Notes under the pieces: generated by a model
What the model was told of the DNA's origin: nothing
What the model saw: the letters and a program-made list of their open reading frames with translations, nothing else
The model's database searches: none
Program-made: the position numbers and the translations under genes
NCBI GenBank assembly: GCA_964637705.1
Contig: CAZWVM010000017.1
Coordinates: 1-29,920, forward strand
From: CAZWVM01 sp964637705
GTDB lineage: Bacteria > UBA8481
Length of the DNA: 29,920 nt
Reading direction: 5' to 3'
Shown: positions 1 through 8,718 of the stretch, piece by piece
Numbering within the stretch: position 1 is the stretch's first letter
Layout: each line of letters starts with the position of its first letter

Positions 1-388
1 TGAAGATGACGAGGTTCATCGCCTGGTCGTAGACGAGGGCGATGTTGAGCCAGGGTTTCCCGCCGAGCGCCTCGACGACAGGGAAGGCGAGGAACCCGGA
101 GTTCATGAAGGCGACGGGCATGGAGAAGGGCATCAGGTCGCGCCCCGCGAACCGGCCCGCGGCATGAAGGATGGCGAGCGTGCCCAGGATCACCAGGACG
201 CAGGCCGCGGCCGGGTGCAGGATGCTGCCGGGCTCGAAGCCGGCGTCGAGGATCGAGAGGAAGACGAGAGGCGGCATGAAGAAGTCGAGCGTGGCCCGGG
301 TCAGGGCTCTCGAGTCGATGCCGTGCCAGCGACGGGAGAGAGCGCCGAGGGCGACGATGACGAGGAGCGAGACGAGGCGTTCGACCAT
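1..388 (-). CDS. AEC-family (auxin efflux carrier-type) permease, N-terminal part
   Basis: Reading the minus strand from the ATG at 388 gives 129 residues open to the window edge. They begin MVERLVSLLVIVALGALSRR, a hydrophobic first helix. Two more helices follow, one with FFMPPLVFLSIL, and then a segment with AFMNSGFLAFPVVEALGG and YDQAMNLVIF. The MNSGFLAFPVV...YDQ pattern is characteristic of the AEC/MdcF-type transporter family, which carries organic acids or similar small anions across the inner membrane. Only about 40 percent of a usual 300-residue protein is present, so the substrate cannot be judged. It is transcribed away from the transketolase genes across a 164-base gap. Confidence 0.75.
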   Translation of the reverse strand, partial: MVERLVSLLVIVALGALSRRWHGIDSRALTRATLDFFMPPLVFLSILDAGFEPGSILHPAAACVLVILGTLAILHAAGRFAGRDLMPFSMPVAFMNSGFLAFPVVEALGGKPWLNIALVYDQAMNLVIF

Positions 389-508
389 GGACGGGGATTA
401 TGACCCGCGGCGAGGGCCGGCGCCATGTCTATCTCGACCTCTGGTTCCGCTCCTCTTCCGGCGCCGGGTGGAGTTGTTCACATGCCGCGTGAAAATATCG
501 CGAATCCG

Positions 509-537
509 TTTGTGGGCGTCCGCGCCTATGATAGAAT
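509..537 (+). promoter_or_regulatory. Predicted sigma70-like promoter for the transketolase pair
   Basis: TTTGTG (509-514), 17 bases, TAGAAT (532-537) lies in the divergent gap between the AEC gene and the transketolase. The -10 region (TATGATAGAAT) is one of the few AT-rich spots here. Transcription would start near 544, leaving almost no leader before the ATG at 553. The rest of the 389-552 gap shows no other clear structure. Confidence 0.4.
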
Positions 538-552
538 CTGCCGCCGAAAAAC

Positions 553-1383
553 ATGACCGCGCATGACGCCATGAAGCTCGAGCAACTCCCCGGGATCTGC
601 CGCGAATGGCGGCGCTGGATCCTCCGGATGCTCACCGAGGCCGGCTCCGGCCACCCCGGCGGCTCTCTCTCTCTCGTCGAGATCATGGCCCATCTCTACC
701 TCCGCCGCCTGAGGCACGATCCCGCGAACCTCGGCTGGGCGGACCGCGATCGGCTCATCCTCTCCAAGGGTCACGGCGCTCCGGCCCTGTATGTGGCCCT
801 GGCGCACGAGGGCTACTTCCCGATGGACGAGCTGATGACGCTGCGAAAGATCGACGGGCGCCTGGAAGGCCACCCGGACAAGACGCGCGTGCCCGGCGTC
901 GAGGCCTCGACCGGGTCCCTCGGGCAGGGCCTTTCGATCGGCATCGGCCATGCCCTCGCCGCGCGCTTCGACAAGCGCGGCTACCGCACCTACGTCGTGC
1001 TGGGCGACGGCGAGATCCAGGAGGGGCAGGTCTGGGAGGCGGCCCTCTTCGCCGCCCATCACCGGCTCGCCAATCTCACGGCGATCGTCGACGTGAACCG
1101 CTACCAGCTCGACGACACGACGAAGGCGATCCTCGACGTCGAACCCCTGGATGCGAAGTGGACGGCTTTCGGGTGGAACGCGGTGGCCGCGGACGGCCAC
1201 GATCATTCCTCGCTCGACGCCGCCTTCGCGTCCGCCCTGGCCGAGACCGCGCGCCCGACCGTGATCCTGGCGCGCACCGTCAAGGGGCAGGGCGTTTCCT
1301 TCATGGAGAACAACAACGACTACCACGGCGTGGCGCCGACGAAGGACGAGCTGGCGCGGGCGCTCGAGGAGCTGAAGGGATGA
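553..1383 (+). CDS. Transketolase, N-terminal (thiamine diphosphate-binding) subunit
   Basis: This 276-residue protein is the TPP-binding half of a split transketolase, which transfers C2 ketol units in the non-oxidative pentose phosphate pathway. Visible signatures are AGSGHPGGSLS near the N-terminus, SKGHGAPALYVAL, the substrate-site EGHPDKTRVPGVEASTGSLG, and the TPP motif GDGEIQEGQVWEAA followed by IVDVNRYQLDD. The length matches split transketolase N-subunits. The C-terminal half is the next gene, overlapping by ATGA at 1380-1383, so the two are translationally coupled and should form a heterotetramer. Start choice is open: ATG 553 or ATG 571 (MKLEQL); neither has a good Shine-Dalgarno sequence, consistent with a very short leader. 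Confidence 0.93.
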   Translation: MTAHDAMKLEQLPGICREWRRWILRMLTEAGSGHPGGSLSLVEIMAHLYLRRLRHDPANLGWADRDRLILSKGHGAPALYVALAHEGYFPMDELMTLRKIDGRLEGHPDKTRVPGVEASTGSLGQGLSIGIGHALAARFDKRGYRTYVVLGDGEIQEGQVWEAALFAAHHRLANLTAIVDVNRYQLDDTTKAILDVEPLDAKWTAFGWNAVAADGHDHSSLDAAFASALAETARPTVILARTVKGQGVSFMENNNDYHGVAPTKDELARALEELKG

Positions 1384-2336
1384 CGCGACTCGGTTTGAAG
1401 ATCGGCCCCGCGACGCGCGACGCCTACGGGCGTGTCCTGGCGGAACTGGGCGCGACGCACCCCGAGATCGTCGTCCTGGACGCGGACCTCTCCAAGTCCA
1501 CCCGCGCTTCCGTCTTCGCGGAGGCGTACCCGGACCGTTTCTTCAACGTCGGCATCTGCGAGGCGAACATGGTGGGGATTGCCTCGGGGCTCGCCGCCTG
1601 CGGGAAGCTCCCCTTCGTCTCCTCCTTCGCCTCCTTCCTCGTCTGCAAGAGCTACGACCAGGTGCGCATGGGCATCGCCGTTCCGCACCTGCGCGTCAAC
1701 CTCGTCGGTTCCCACTCGGGGATCACCCTGGGCGAGGACGGCGTGAGCCAGATGGCGATCGAGGACATCGCGCTCATGACGTCGCTCCCGGGTTTCACGG
1801 TGATCGCGCCCGCGGACGATCCCTCGACCGCGGCCCTGGTGCGCCAGATGGCGGATCACCCGCACCCGATCTACCTCCGGACGGGCCGTTCCAAGACCGC
1901 GATCGTCTACACCGGGCCCCGGGAATTCCGCATCGGGAAGGCGGAGGTCCTGCGCGACGGGACGGACGTGGCGATCGTGGCGTGCGGGATCGAGGTCGCG
2001 GAGTCGCTGGAAGCGGCGGCGGAGCTGGAGGCGGAGGGCGTGAGCGCGGCGGTCATCGACATGCACACGATCAAGCCCCTCGACGAGGAGACCCTCGCGG
2101 CCTACGCGCTCAAGTGCGGCGCGGTGGTGACGGCGGAGGAGCACCAGGCGTGGGGCGGCCTCGGCGCCGCCGTCGCGCAGGCGCTCGGTCGCCGGGCGCC
2201 TGCGGTCCTGGAGTCGGTCGCGCTCGCCGACACCTACGCCAAGAGCGGCGCCCCGGAGAAGCTGAAGGAGGCCTACGGGCTCACGGCCCCCTTCATCGCC
2301 GCCGCGGCCCGCCGGGCGGTCGCCCGCAAGAAGTAG
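1380..2336 (+). CDS. Transketolase, C-terminal (pyrimidine-binding) subunit
   Basis: 318 residues from ATG 1380. This is the Pyr plus C-terminal domain half of transketolase. It has the expected VVLDADLSKSTRASVFAEAYPDRFFNVGICEANMVGIASGLA block, whose conserved Glu in ICEANM activates thiamine diphosphate. FASFLVCKSYDQVRMGIA, GSHSGITLGEDGVSQMAIEDIALM and the C-terminal VTAEEHQAWGGLGAAVAQ are also present. It pairs with the N-subunit immediately upstream (4-base overlap) in the pentose phosphate or ribose-supply pathway. Related DXS-like enzymes are less likely because both halves follow the split-transketolase pattern in sequence and length. Confidence 0.93.
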   Translation: MTRLGLKIGPATRDAYGRVLAELGATHPEIVVLDADLSKSTRASVFAEAYPDRFFNVGICEANMVGIASGLAACGKLPFVSSFASFLVCKSYDQVRMGIAVPHLRVNLVGSHSGITLGEDGVSQMAIEDIALMTSLPGFTVIAPADDPSTAALVRQMADHPHPIYLRTGRSKTAIVYTGPREFRIGKAEVLRDGTDVAIVACGIEVAESLEAAAELEAEGVSAAVIDMHTIKPLDEETLAAYALKCGAVVTAEEHQAWGGLGAAVAQALGRRAPAVLESVALADTYAKSGAPEKLKEAYGLTAPFIAAAARRAVARKK

Positions 2337-2388
2337 CCTCGCCCGGGGGCTCCGTTTGTGAGAATCCGGTTGATCCTTGTCTCGCCCC

Positions 2389-2417
2389 TGTCCAACCTCT
2401 CCTTCCGGGTGTAGCAT
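2389..2417 (+). promoter_or_regulatory. Possible promoter giving a leaderless HD-GYP mRNA
   Basis: TGTCCA (2389-2394), 17 bases, TAGCAT (2412-2417), with only six bases between the -10 box and the ATG at 2424. The -35 match is poor. The close -10/start spacing is the same as seen for purU and the radical SAM gene, which is the main reason for listing it. Confidence 0.3.
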
Positions 2418-2423
2418 GGGGCC

Positions 2424-3947
2424 ATGGTGAACGCCGCGCTCGAAATCGCCCGTCTCGAGGACCGCGAGAAGAAGCTCATCGAGATCACCGCGATGCTCTC
2501 GTCCGTCTGCGACCTCTCGACGCTGTTGGAGAAGATCGTCGAGAGTCTGCGCGCCGCGACGCATTCCGACGCGGGCAGTCTCTACATCGTCGAGAACGAG
2601 GACACCCTGCTCTTCTCCGTGGCGCAGAACGACTCGAAGGAGATCCCCTTCAAGGCCTTCAAACTGCCGATATCGCCGAAGAACATCGCGGGCTACGTCG
2701 CACAGTCGGGGACATTGATCCGTTTCGAGGACGTCTACCAGATCGACGAGAGCCACCCGTTCCGCTTCAATGCCGACTTCGACCGGACCTTCGGCTACCG
2801 CACGAAGTCGATGGTCGCGGTCCCGATGCGGAACCGCCAGGGGCGCATCGTCGGCGTCGTTCAGCTCATCAACCGCAAGAAGGATTTCGCGACGCGGCTG
2901 GATTCGCCCGACGACGTCGAGAGGTCCACCGAGCCCTATTCCGACGAGGACGTCGAGTTCCTCGAGATCCTCGCCTCCCAGGCCGCGATCGCGATCGAGC
3001 GTCAGTCGCTCTACGAGGGCATCGAGCGCCTCCTGCGCGGATTCGTCGAGTCCTCCGCGAAGTCCATCGAGTCGCGCGACAAGGTCACGGGCGGCCATTC
3101 CCAGCGCATCGCCGCCTACATGGTCGTCCTCGCGAAGCGGATGACCCGCGCCGAGGAGGGGCCGTTGAAGGACGTCGCCTTCTCGCCCGAGCAGGTCCGC
3201 GAACTGCTCATCGCCGCGATGCTGCACGACATCGGCAAGATCGGCGTCCGCGAGCACGTGCTCAACAAGCAGAACAAGCTCACCGACGACCGCATGGAGA
3301 CGATCCGCCTCCGGATCGAGATCGCGGCTCTCTGCGAGCCGGAGACGCGGGCGTCGTGGGAGGAGGCGTGGACGTTCCTGAAGGAGGTCAACATCCCCGG
3401 CTTCCTCGACGACGACCGCCACACGCGGCTCCAGGAGGTCGCGAAGCGCGAGGCGCCGGACGGCCGCGGGGGCCGCCGACCGCTGCTCGACGAGTTCGAG
3501 CTCGAGAACCTCGCGGTGCGGCGCGGCAACCTCACCGATGCGGAGCGGAAGATGATCGAGAGCCACGTCTTCCACTCCGAGAAGATCCTCTCGGCCATCC
3601 CCTGGACCGAGAACCTCAGGCAGGTCCCCCTGATCGCCGGAACGCACCACGAGAAGATGAACGGGAAGGGCTACCCGAAGGGTCTCGCGGGCGAGGAGAT
3701 CCCGATCGGCGGGCGCATGCTGGCGGTCGTCGACGTCTTCGAGGCCCTGACCGCGCAGGACCGCCCCTACAAGCGGGCGATGCCGGTGGAGAGGGCGCTG
3801 GAGATCCTGCGCTCCGACGCCAAGGCCGGCGCCCTCGACACGGCCATCGTCGAGTTCTTCATCGGGAACCGGTGCTACGAGGTCGTGACGGACGAGATGA
3901 GGAAGGGCTTCGCCCTCTCGGCGGAGGAGATCCTCGCGCTGTCCTAG
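2424..3947 (+). CDS. GAF domain / HD-GYP domain phosphodiesterase
   Basis: 507 residues. The N-terminal half (about 20-195) is a GAF domain (ITAMLSSVCDLSTLLEKIVES, HSDAGSLYIVE, GRIVGVVQLINRK). The C-terminal half is an HD-GYP phosphohydrolase: HDIGKIGV with the HD pair at residues 268-269, then HHEKMNGKGYP at about 408-418, followed by GGRMLAVVDVFEALTAQDRPYK. HD-GYP proteins hydrolyse cyclic di-GMP at a di- or tri-iron site in the cytoplasm; the GAF domain would sense a ligand or redox state. The HD-to-HHE distance is about 140 residues, well above the usual 60-70, owing to an inserted helical, charged segment (about 285-360). The substrate is inferred from family knowledge only. Confidence 0.92.
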   Translation: MVNAALEIARLEDREKKLIEITAMLSSVCDLSTLLEKIVESLRAATHSDAGSLYIVENEDTLLFSVAQNDSKEIPFKAFKLPISPKNIAGYVAQSGTLIRFEDVYQIDESHPFRFNADFDRTFGYRTKSMVAVPMRNRQGRIVGVVQLINRKKDFATRLDSPDDVERSTEPYSDEDVEFLEILASQAAIAIERQSLYEGIERLLRGFVESSAKSIESRDKVTGGHSQRIAAYMVVLAKRMTRAEEGPLKDVAFSPEQVRELLIAAMLHDIGKIGVREHVLNKQNKLTDDRMETIRLRIEIAALCEPETRASWEEAWTFLKEVNIPGFLDDDRHTRLQEVAKREAPDGRGGRRPLLDEFELENLAVRRGNLTDAERKMIESHVFHSEKILSAIPWTENLRQVPLIAGTHHEKMNGKGYPKGLAGEEIPIGGRMLAVVDVFEALTAQDRPYKRAMPVERALEILRSDAKAGALDTAIVEFFIGNRCYEVVTDEMRKGFALSAEEILALS

Positions 3948-3995
3948 GCGTCGCGGAAACCGTCTGCCTCTTCCCGGGCGCCCGTGAGCCGCTCC

Positions 3996-4835
3996 CTACC
4001 CGAAGACCACCGTCCTGTTCTCGTCCACGAAGACGCGTCCCTCCAGGACGAGCCGGAGCGCTCGCGCGAGCACGACCTTCTCCACGTCCCGGCCGGCCTG
4101 CGCCATGCCCTCCGGCCCGTGCGCGTGATCCACGCCGATCACGCTCTGGCAGATGATCGGGCCCCCGTCCAGCGTTTCCGTCACGAAGTGCGCCGTCGCG
4201 CCGATGATTTTGACGCCGCGGCGGTATGCCTGGTGATAGGGTTGCGCGCCGGTGAAGGCCGGCAGGAACGAGTGGTGGATGTTCAGGACCCGCTCGGGGT
4301 AGCGGTTCACGAAGCCCGGCGTGAGCACGCGCATGTACCTGGCCAGGACGAGGTAATCCGGGTCGAACGGGGCGATCGCCTCGAGGAGCTTCCCGTCGTG
4401 AGCCTCCCGGTCGAGCCCGTCGTGGGGCACGTGGAGGAAGGGGAGGGAGAAGCGCTCGACCAGGGGCCGGAGATCCCGGCGGTTCGAAACGACGGCCGCG
4501 ATCGTCCCCGGCAGTTCCCCCGCGTCGTGCCGGACCAGGAGATCCCCGACGCAGTGGTATTCACGCGTCGCGAGGACGACGAGCCGTCGGGGCCGGGCCT
4601 CCTCGAGCGACACCAGGGGCTCGCCCGGCAGGATCGCCGCGATCTCGCATTTCACTTCCGCCGCGTCGCACGAACCCGCCTCGAAGGCGCTCCTCATGAA
4701 GAAACGCCCCGACTCCGGCTGGACGAACTCGTCGTTCGAGACGATGTTGAAGCCGCGGCGGAACAGGACGCCCGTGACGCCGTGGATCAGGCCGGGGCGG
4801 TCGGGGCAGGCTATGCGCAGGACGAAGGAGGACAT
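3996..4835 (-). CDS. purU: Formyltetrahydrofolate deformylase
   Basis: 279 residues from ATG 4835. An N-terminal ACT domain (FVLRIACPDRPGLIHGVTGVLF, then NIVSNDEFVQPESGRFFMR) is followed by a formyltransferase-fold catalytic domain with LNIHHSFLPAFTGAQPYHQAYRRG and IIGATAHFVTETLDGGPII. This arrangement identifies PurU, which hydrolyses 10-formyl-THF to THF and formate, supplying formate to PurT and balancing one-carbon pools. ATG 4835 is preferred over an in-frame ATG at 4865: the shorter N-terminus matches known PurU proteins, and a promoter -10 box sits seven bases before it, inside the longer version. It converges with the HD-GYP gene and follows the signalling operon by about 70 bases. 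Confidence 0.93.
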   Translation of the reverse strand: MSSFVLRIACPDRPGLIHGVTGVLFRRGFNIVSNDEFVQPESGRFFMRSAFEAGSCDAAEVKCEIAAILPGEPLVSLEEARPRRLVVLATREYHCVGDLLVRHDAGELPGTIAAVVSNRRDLRPLVERFSLPFLHVPHDGLDREAHDGKLLEAIAPFDPDYLVLARYMRVLTPGFVNRYPERVLNIHHSFLPAFTGAQPYHQAYRRGVKIIGATAHFVTETLDGGPIICQSVIGVDHAHGPEGMAQAGRDVEKVVLARALRLVLEGRVFVDENRTVVFG

Positions 4836-4842
4836 CGGGGGC

Positions 4843-4870
4843 AGGATAGCGGCATCGTCCGGCATGGCAA
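4843..4870 (-). promoter_or_regulatory. Predicted purU promoter (leaderless type)
   Basis: On the minus strand TTGCCA (4870-4865), 16 bases, TATCCT (4848-4843), then seven bases and the ATG at 4835. The boxes match five of six and four of six consensus positions. The spacing puts the transcript start on or next to the start codon, and no Shine-Dalgarno sequence is present. Confidence 0.5.
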
Positions 4871-4904
4871 GGAGTACGACGGGAGGGCGCTTCTCGCCCT
4901 CGGT

Positions 4905-6095
4905 TCAGCCGGCGGAAAGGATCAGCGTGAAGGTGCTGCCCTTGCCCGTCGCGCTCGCGAGTTCGATCCGCCCGCCGTGGCGCTCGGCGATCGTCCGGAC
5001 GATGCCCAGCCCGAGCCCGAGCCCGCCGGAGCGCCGCGTCGTCGAGCTGTCCACCTGGTAGAAGTTCTCGAAGATGCGCTGCTGTTCCTCGGCGGCGATT
5101 CCGATGCCGGTGTCCGCGACGACGACGCGCGCCGTTCCCGCCTCCCGCCCCGTGCTCACCGTCACGATGCCGCCCCCGGGCGTGAACTTCACGGCATTGT
5201 CGAGGAGGTTGAAGACCGCGGTAAGGAGCTCGTTGCGGTCGCCCTTCAGGGTGATCGGTTCTCCCTCGCGCCGCACCTCGACGCCCTTCTCCCCGGCCTT
5301 CATCCTGACGCACTCGATCGCGATCTCCAGGACTTCGCCCAGGTCGAGCGTCTCGACGGAGCGGGTCTTCTCGGCCGATGCCGGGTCGGCGAGGAAGATG
5401 AGGTTGCTGATGGTGTGGAGAAGGCGGTCCACGTTGTTCCTCATGGCGACGCACTGGTGGCTGATCGTCTCGGTGATCGGACCCGACCGGCCGCTGCCGA
5501 TCAGCTCGGCGTAGCCTTTCACCACGAGAAGGGGCGTGCGCAGCTCGTGCGTGACGTTCATCAGCAGGGTGTTCTTCATCATGTCGAGCGCGCGCAGCTC
5601 GGCGTTGGCGCGTTCCATGTCCGCGACCTTGTCCTCGAGCTTGTGGACGAGGACCTCGTTGTATTGCCGCAGGTAGGCCTCGTCCGACTGCGCCGCGCCG
5701 GCCGCCGGGGTGCGACGCGAGGAGGGCCCCCGCGCGAGGATCCGCTCGATCTCCGCGATCATCGCATCCGGCTCCATCGGCTTGACGAGAAAGAGGTCGG
5801 CGCCCAGCCCGAGGGCGAACTCCTCGTCGTGCTTCTCCGTGTACGTGGCCGTGTAGAAGACGAAGGGGATCGGGGCAAGGGAGGCGTCCTGCCGCCATTC
5901 CCGGCAGAGCGTGAAGCCGTCCATGACGGGCATGAGGATGTCGGTGATGACCAGGTCCGGCGCTTCCGCGCGGGCCGCGGCCAGGGCCTCTTCGCCGTTC
6001 GCGGCCGTCTGCACGCGGTAGCCCTTGCCCTGCAGGAGCGCCTGGAGGAGGTAGAGGTTCTCCGTCTTGTCGTCGACGATCAGGATGCTCTTCAT
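4905..6095 (-). CDS. Receiver domain-histidine kinase hybrid (response regulator kinase)
   Basis: 396 residues from ATG 6095. An N-terminal CheY-like receiver (residues 1-122) has the acidic pair D8/D9, phospho-acceptor D52 (TDILMPVMDG) and K105 (LVKP). A coiled linker (about 140-172) leads to a HisKA domain with phospho-His H183 (NVTHELRTPLL), then a HATPase domain with NLLDNAVKFTPGGG, VADTGIGIA and GGLGLGLGIV. There is no membrane segment, so it is cytoplasmic. It probably takes phosphate from the upstream kinase through its receiver and adjusts its own kinase activity. It is the last gene of the four-gene signalling operon, overlapping the single-domain regulator by ATGA at 6092-6095. Confidence 0.92.
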   Translation of the reverse strand: MKSILIVDDKTENLYLLQALLQGKGYRVQTAANGEEALAAARAEAPDLVITDILMPVMDGFTLCREWRQDASLAPIPFVFYTATYTEKHDEEFALGLGADLFLVKPMEPDAMIAEIERILARGPSSRRTPAAGAAQSDEAYLRQYNEVLVHKLEDKVADMERANAELRALDMMKNTLLMNVTHELRTPLLVVKGYAELIGSGRSGPITETISHQCVAMRNNVDRLLHTISNLIFLADPASAEKTRSVETLDLGEVLEIAIECVRMKAGEKGVEVRREGEPITLKGDRNELLTAVFNLLDNAVKFTPGGGIVTVSTGREAGTARVVVADTGIGIAAEEQQRIFENFYQVDSSTTRRSGGLGLGLGIVRTIAERHGGRIELASATGKGSTFTLILSAG

Positions 6096-6493
6096 GACCG
6101 GTCTTTCCCTTCTCCCCCCGCGCCCGCGGCCGGCAGGTGCCGGCCCAGGCGGTCCATGAACGTGTCCGGATCGATCGGCTTCTCGATGTAGTCCGTGGCG
6201 CCGGCCGCGAGGACCTTCTCGCGGTCGCCCGGCATCGCGTAGGACGTGACCGCGATGATCGGGACGGCATCGACCGCGCCGCTGGCGCGCAGGGCGCGGG
6301 CCACCGCGTAGCCGTCCATCTCCGGGAGCTGGATGTCCAGGAGAATCGCCGTCGGCGGGCGCCGGACCGCCATCTCGACGCCGGTGCGGCCGTCGGTCGC
6401 CGATTCCACCTCGCACCCGTTCTTCTCCAGGAGGAACTTCATCAGGTACAGGTTCTGCTCGTTGTCCTCGATCACCAGGATCCGGGGCTTCAT
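6092..6493 (-). CDS. Single-domain response regulator (CheY/DivK-like)
   Basis: 133 residues, receiver only: acidic cluster E9/D10, phospho-acceptor D53 (LLDIQLPEMDG), the switch Thr in AVTSYAM and K105 (IEKPIDPDTF). There is no output domain, so it acts by protein contact or as a phosphate shuttle. Its sequence (EDNEQNLYLMKFLLEKNGCEV) resembles DivK/CheY-like shuttles encoded beside hybrid kinases. It overlaps the MASE1 kinase gene upstream (6490-6493) and the receiver-kinase gene downstream (6092-6095) by ATGA, so the three are probably made in fixed ratio. The likely role is carrying phosphate between the two kinases. Confidence 0.93.
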   Translation of the reverse strand: MKPRILVIEDNEQNLYLMKFLLEKNGCEVESATDGRTGVEMAVRRPPTAILLDIQLPEMDGYAVARALRASGAVDAVPIIAVTSYAMPGDREKVLAAGATDYIEKPIDPDTFMDRLGRHLPAAGAGGEGKDRS

Positions 6494-8718
6494 GACGCCT
6501 CCTCGTTCGCGGGGAGCGTGAAGGTGAAGGTGCTGCCTTCCCCCGGCGTGCTTTCCACGCCGATCGTGCCTCCCATCATCTCGACCAGCCTCTTGCAGAT
6601 CGAGAGTCCCAGCCCGGTTCCCTCGTAACGCCGGGTCAGGCCGCTCTCCACCTGCTGGAACGGCCGGAAGAGCTTCTCCAGGTCGGCCGCGCCGATGCCG
6701 ATGCCCGTGTCCGCCAGGGCGATGATATACCCTTTCGACTCCCGCCGCAGCCGGATCGCGACGGAACCCCGCTCGGTGAACTTGACGGCGTTGGTGAGGA
6801 GGTTCATCGCCACCTGCTCCACGCGCCGCGCGTCGCCGACGATCCGGCACGGGCCGGGCGGCAGGTCGAGCGCGAGCGTGAGGCTCTTCTTGTCGACCTG
6901 CGGCTTCAGGACGCCCGCCACCTTCTCCAGCGACGCGCGCAGGTCGAAGGATTCCCGCGAGAGGTTCAACTGGCCGGCCTCGATCTTGGAGATGTCCAGG
7001 ACGTCGTTGATGAGCGCGAGGAGATGCCGGGCGCTGTTCTGCACCATGGAAAGCTGCTTGCGCTGCTCGTCGTTCACGCGGCCCGGAAGCTCCTGCAGGA
7101 GGATCCCGGTGAAGCCGATGATGGAGTTCAAGGGCGTGCGCAGCTCGTGCGACATCGTGGCGAGAAACGCGGACTTCAGCCGGTCCGCCGATTCCGCCTG
7201 CTCCTTCGCCACGCGCAGTTCCGCCGTGCGCTGCGTCACCCGCATCTCGAGCTCGGCCCGCGAGAGCTCCAGGGCCGAGAGCGCCTCCTCGCGCTCGCGC
7301 CGCGCCCTTAGCCTCATGATCCCGTGCCCCAGCGTCTCGCCCAGTTCCGCGACGAGCGCGCGCTCGTTCGGATCGAACGCGTAGCGGTCCCGGGCATAGA
7401 TCGCGAAGGCCCCGAGCGGGCGGCTCTCGCCGGCGATCGGCGTCGCGATCACCGAGGCGAAACCGCGCTCCACGAGGATCGAGCGCCAGACCCGGTAATC
7501 GGGATTGTTGACGAGGTCGTACTGGACGACGGTGCGACCCGTGCGGATCGCGGGACCGAGCGTGCCCCGGCCGTAATCGTCGTCCTTCCAGCTGACGTGG
7601 ATCCGGTCCAGGAACCCGTCGGCCGGCCCCGCCGAGGCCACCGGCTCGACCGTCTTCGCGGCATCGTCCACGGCGTATCCCACCCAGGCCAGCGGATAAC
7701 CGCCTTCCGCCACGGCGATGCGGCAGATCTCGTCCAGGAGCGCCGGCTCGCTCGTCGCGCGCGCCACGGCCGCGTTGCAGCGGGAGAGCATCCTGAGCGC
7801 CCGTTCGCTGCGTTTTCGCTCCTCGTTCGCCGCGGCCAGCACGAGCATCGTGACGGCCAGGACGCCCGAGAAGGCCTGGAGGGCGAGGAGCCCCTGGTGC
7901 ATGGGAAGGAGGCCCAGGGGGCCGTAGCCGCGCACCGTGTTCCAGACCGCGACGGAGACGGCGACGAGGACGCCGGTCGCGGCGCCCCGGGGTCCGAAGC
8001 GGACCGCGGCCCAGACGAGCAGCGGGAAGACGAGGTAGGCGAATCCGTCCTCCGCAGTGAAGACGGCCAGGCTGACGAGGAAGACGGCGGCGAAGAGCAC
8101 CGCGGCTTCGCCGATCCGGGCTCCCGTCGGTCGGCGCCAGGGTTTGAGGTTTGAGAGCAGGAACGGCGCGACGAGAAGGATGCCGAGCTCGTCGCCGAGC
8201 CACCAGGTGATCCAGGTACTCGTGAAGCCGGCCCAGGGCATCGCGCCGCTCCAGCCCAGCGCGGCCACGCCGATCGTGGCCGCGATGACCGGGCAGAGGA
8301 TCGCGGCCAGGATCGTCAGCTTCAGGACGTCGCTGATCCGGGCCAGGTCCCGGTCGAAGCCGGCGCGCTTCAGGAGGGCGACGGCGGCGACGGCCTCGAG
8401 CATGTTGCCGATCGAAATGAGCGCGGAGACCTTCGCGGGCGTTCCGGAGAGAACATTCGCCAGGAAGGCGGAGACCAGGATCACGGGCGCGTAGCGCGCG
8501 CCCAGCACGAGGAGCACGGCGAGCGCGAAGCCCGAGGGAGGCCAGACGGGCGAGACCTGCTGCTGGATGAAGGCGAAGGAGAAGCCGACCTGGGCCGCCG
8601 CGATGTAGATGACCGTGACGATCGCCGCGTTCGCGAGGTAGCGCCTCGGCGAACCGTCGGGATCGAAGAACGATCGTGGGGCTCCCGCGCGAACGGTCGC
8701 GCCACCCTCCGCCGTCAT
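6490..8718 (-). CDS. Membrane sensor histidine kinase, MASE1-GAF-HisKA-HATPase
   Basis: 742 residues from ATG 8718. Residues about 25-310 are a multi-helix MASE1 membrane sensor (YLANAAIVTVIYIAAAQVGF, QQQVSPVWPPSGFALAVLLV, STWITWWLGDELGILLVAPF). A GAF domain (about 345-495) contains VAEGGYPLAWVGYAVDD. After a coiled coil (ALELSRAELEMRVTQRTAEL) comes HisKA with H524 (TMSHELRTPLNSIIGF) and a HATPase domain (NLLTNAVKFTERG, ADTGIGIG, GTGLGLSICKRLVEMMGG). This is an inner-membrane kinase; MASE1 ligands are mostly unknown. It is coupled by ATGA overlaps both to the solute-binding protein upstream, a possible ligand-presenting partner, and to the response regulator downstream. Confidence 0.93.
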   Translation of the reverse strand: MTAEGGATVRAGAPRSFFDPDGSPRRYLANAAIVTVIYIAAAQVGFSFAFIQQQVSPVWPPSGFALAVLLVLGARYAPVILVSAFLANVLSGTPAKVSALISIGNMLEAVAAVALLKRAGFDRDLARISDVLKLTILAAILCPVIAATIGVAALGWSGAMPWAGFTSTWITWWLGDELGILLVAPFLLSNLKPWRRPTGARIGEAAVLFAAVFLVSLAVFTAEDGFAYLVFPLLVWAAVRFGPRGAATGVLVAVSVAVWNTVRGYGPLGLLPMHQGLLALQAFSGVLAVTMLVLAAANEERKRSERALRMLSRCNAAVARATSEPALLDEICRIAVAEGGYPLAWVGYAVDDAAKTVEPVASAGPADGFLDRIHVSWKDDDYGRGTLGPAIRTGRTVVQYDLVNNPDYRVWRSILVERGFASVIATPIAGESRPLGAFAIYARDRYAFDPNERALVAELGETLGHGIMRLRARREREEALSALELSRAELEMRVTQRTAELRVAKEQAESADRLKSAFLATMSHELRTPLNSIIGFTGILLQELPGRVNDEQRKQLSMVQNSARHLLALINDVLDISKIEAGQLNLSRESFDLRASLEKVAGVLKPQVDKKSLTLALDLPPGPCRIVGDARRVEQVAMNLLTNAVKFTERGSVAIRLRRESKGYIIALADTGIGIGAADLEKLFRPFQQVESGLTRRYEGTGLGLSICKRLVEMMGGTIGVESTPGEGSTFTFTLPANEEAS

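Noticed and set aside
1320..3650. Long open frame of 776 codons on the minus strand opposite transketolase and HD-GYP
   Set aside because: It is a high-GC antisense shadow: the plus strand holds two well-known families here, and the minus frame is Arg/Asp/Leu-rich with no recognisable domain.
3974..3990. CGGGCGCCCG palindrome between the convergent HD-GYP and purU genes
   Set aside because: A short GC palindrome of this size is expected by chance in such DNA; no loop or T-run for a terminator.
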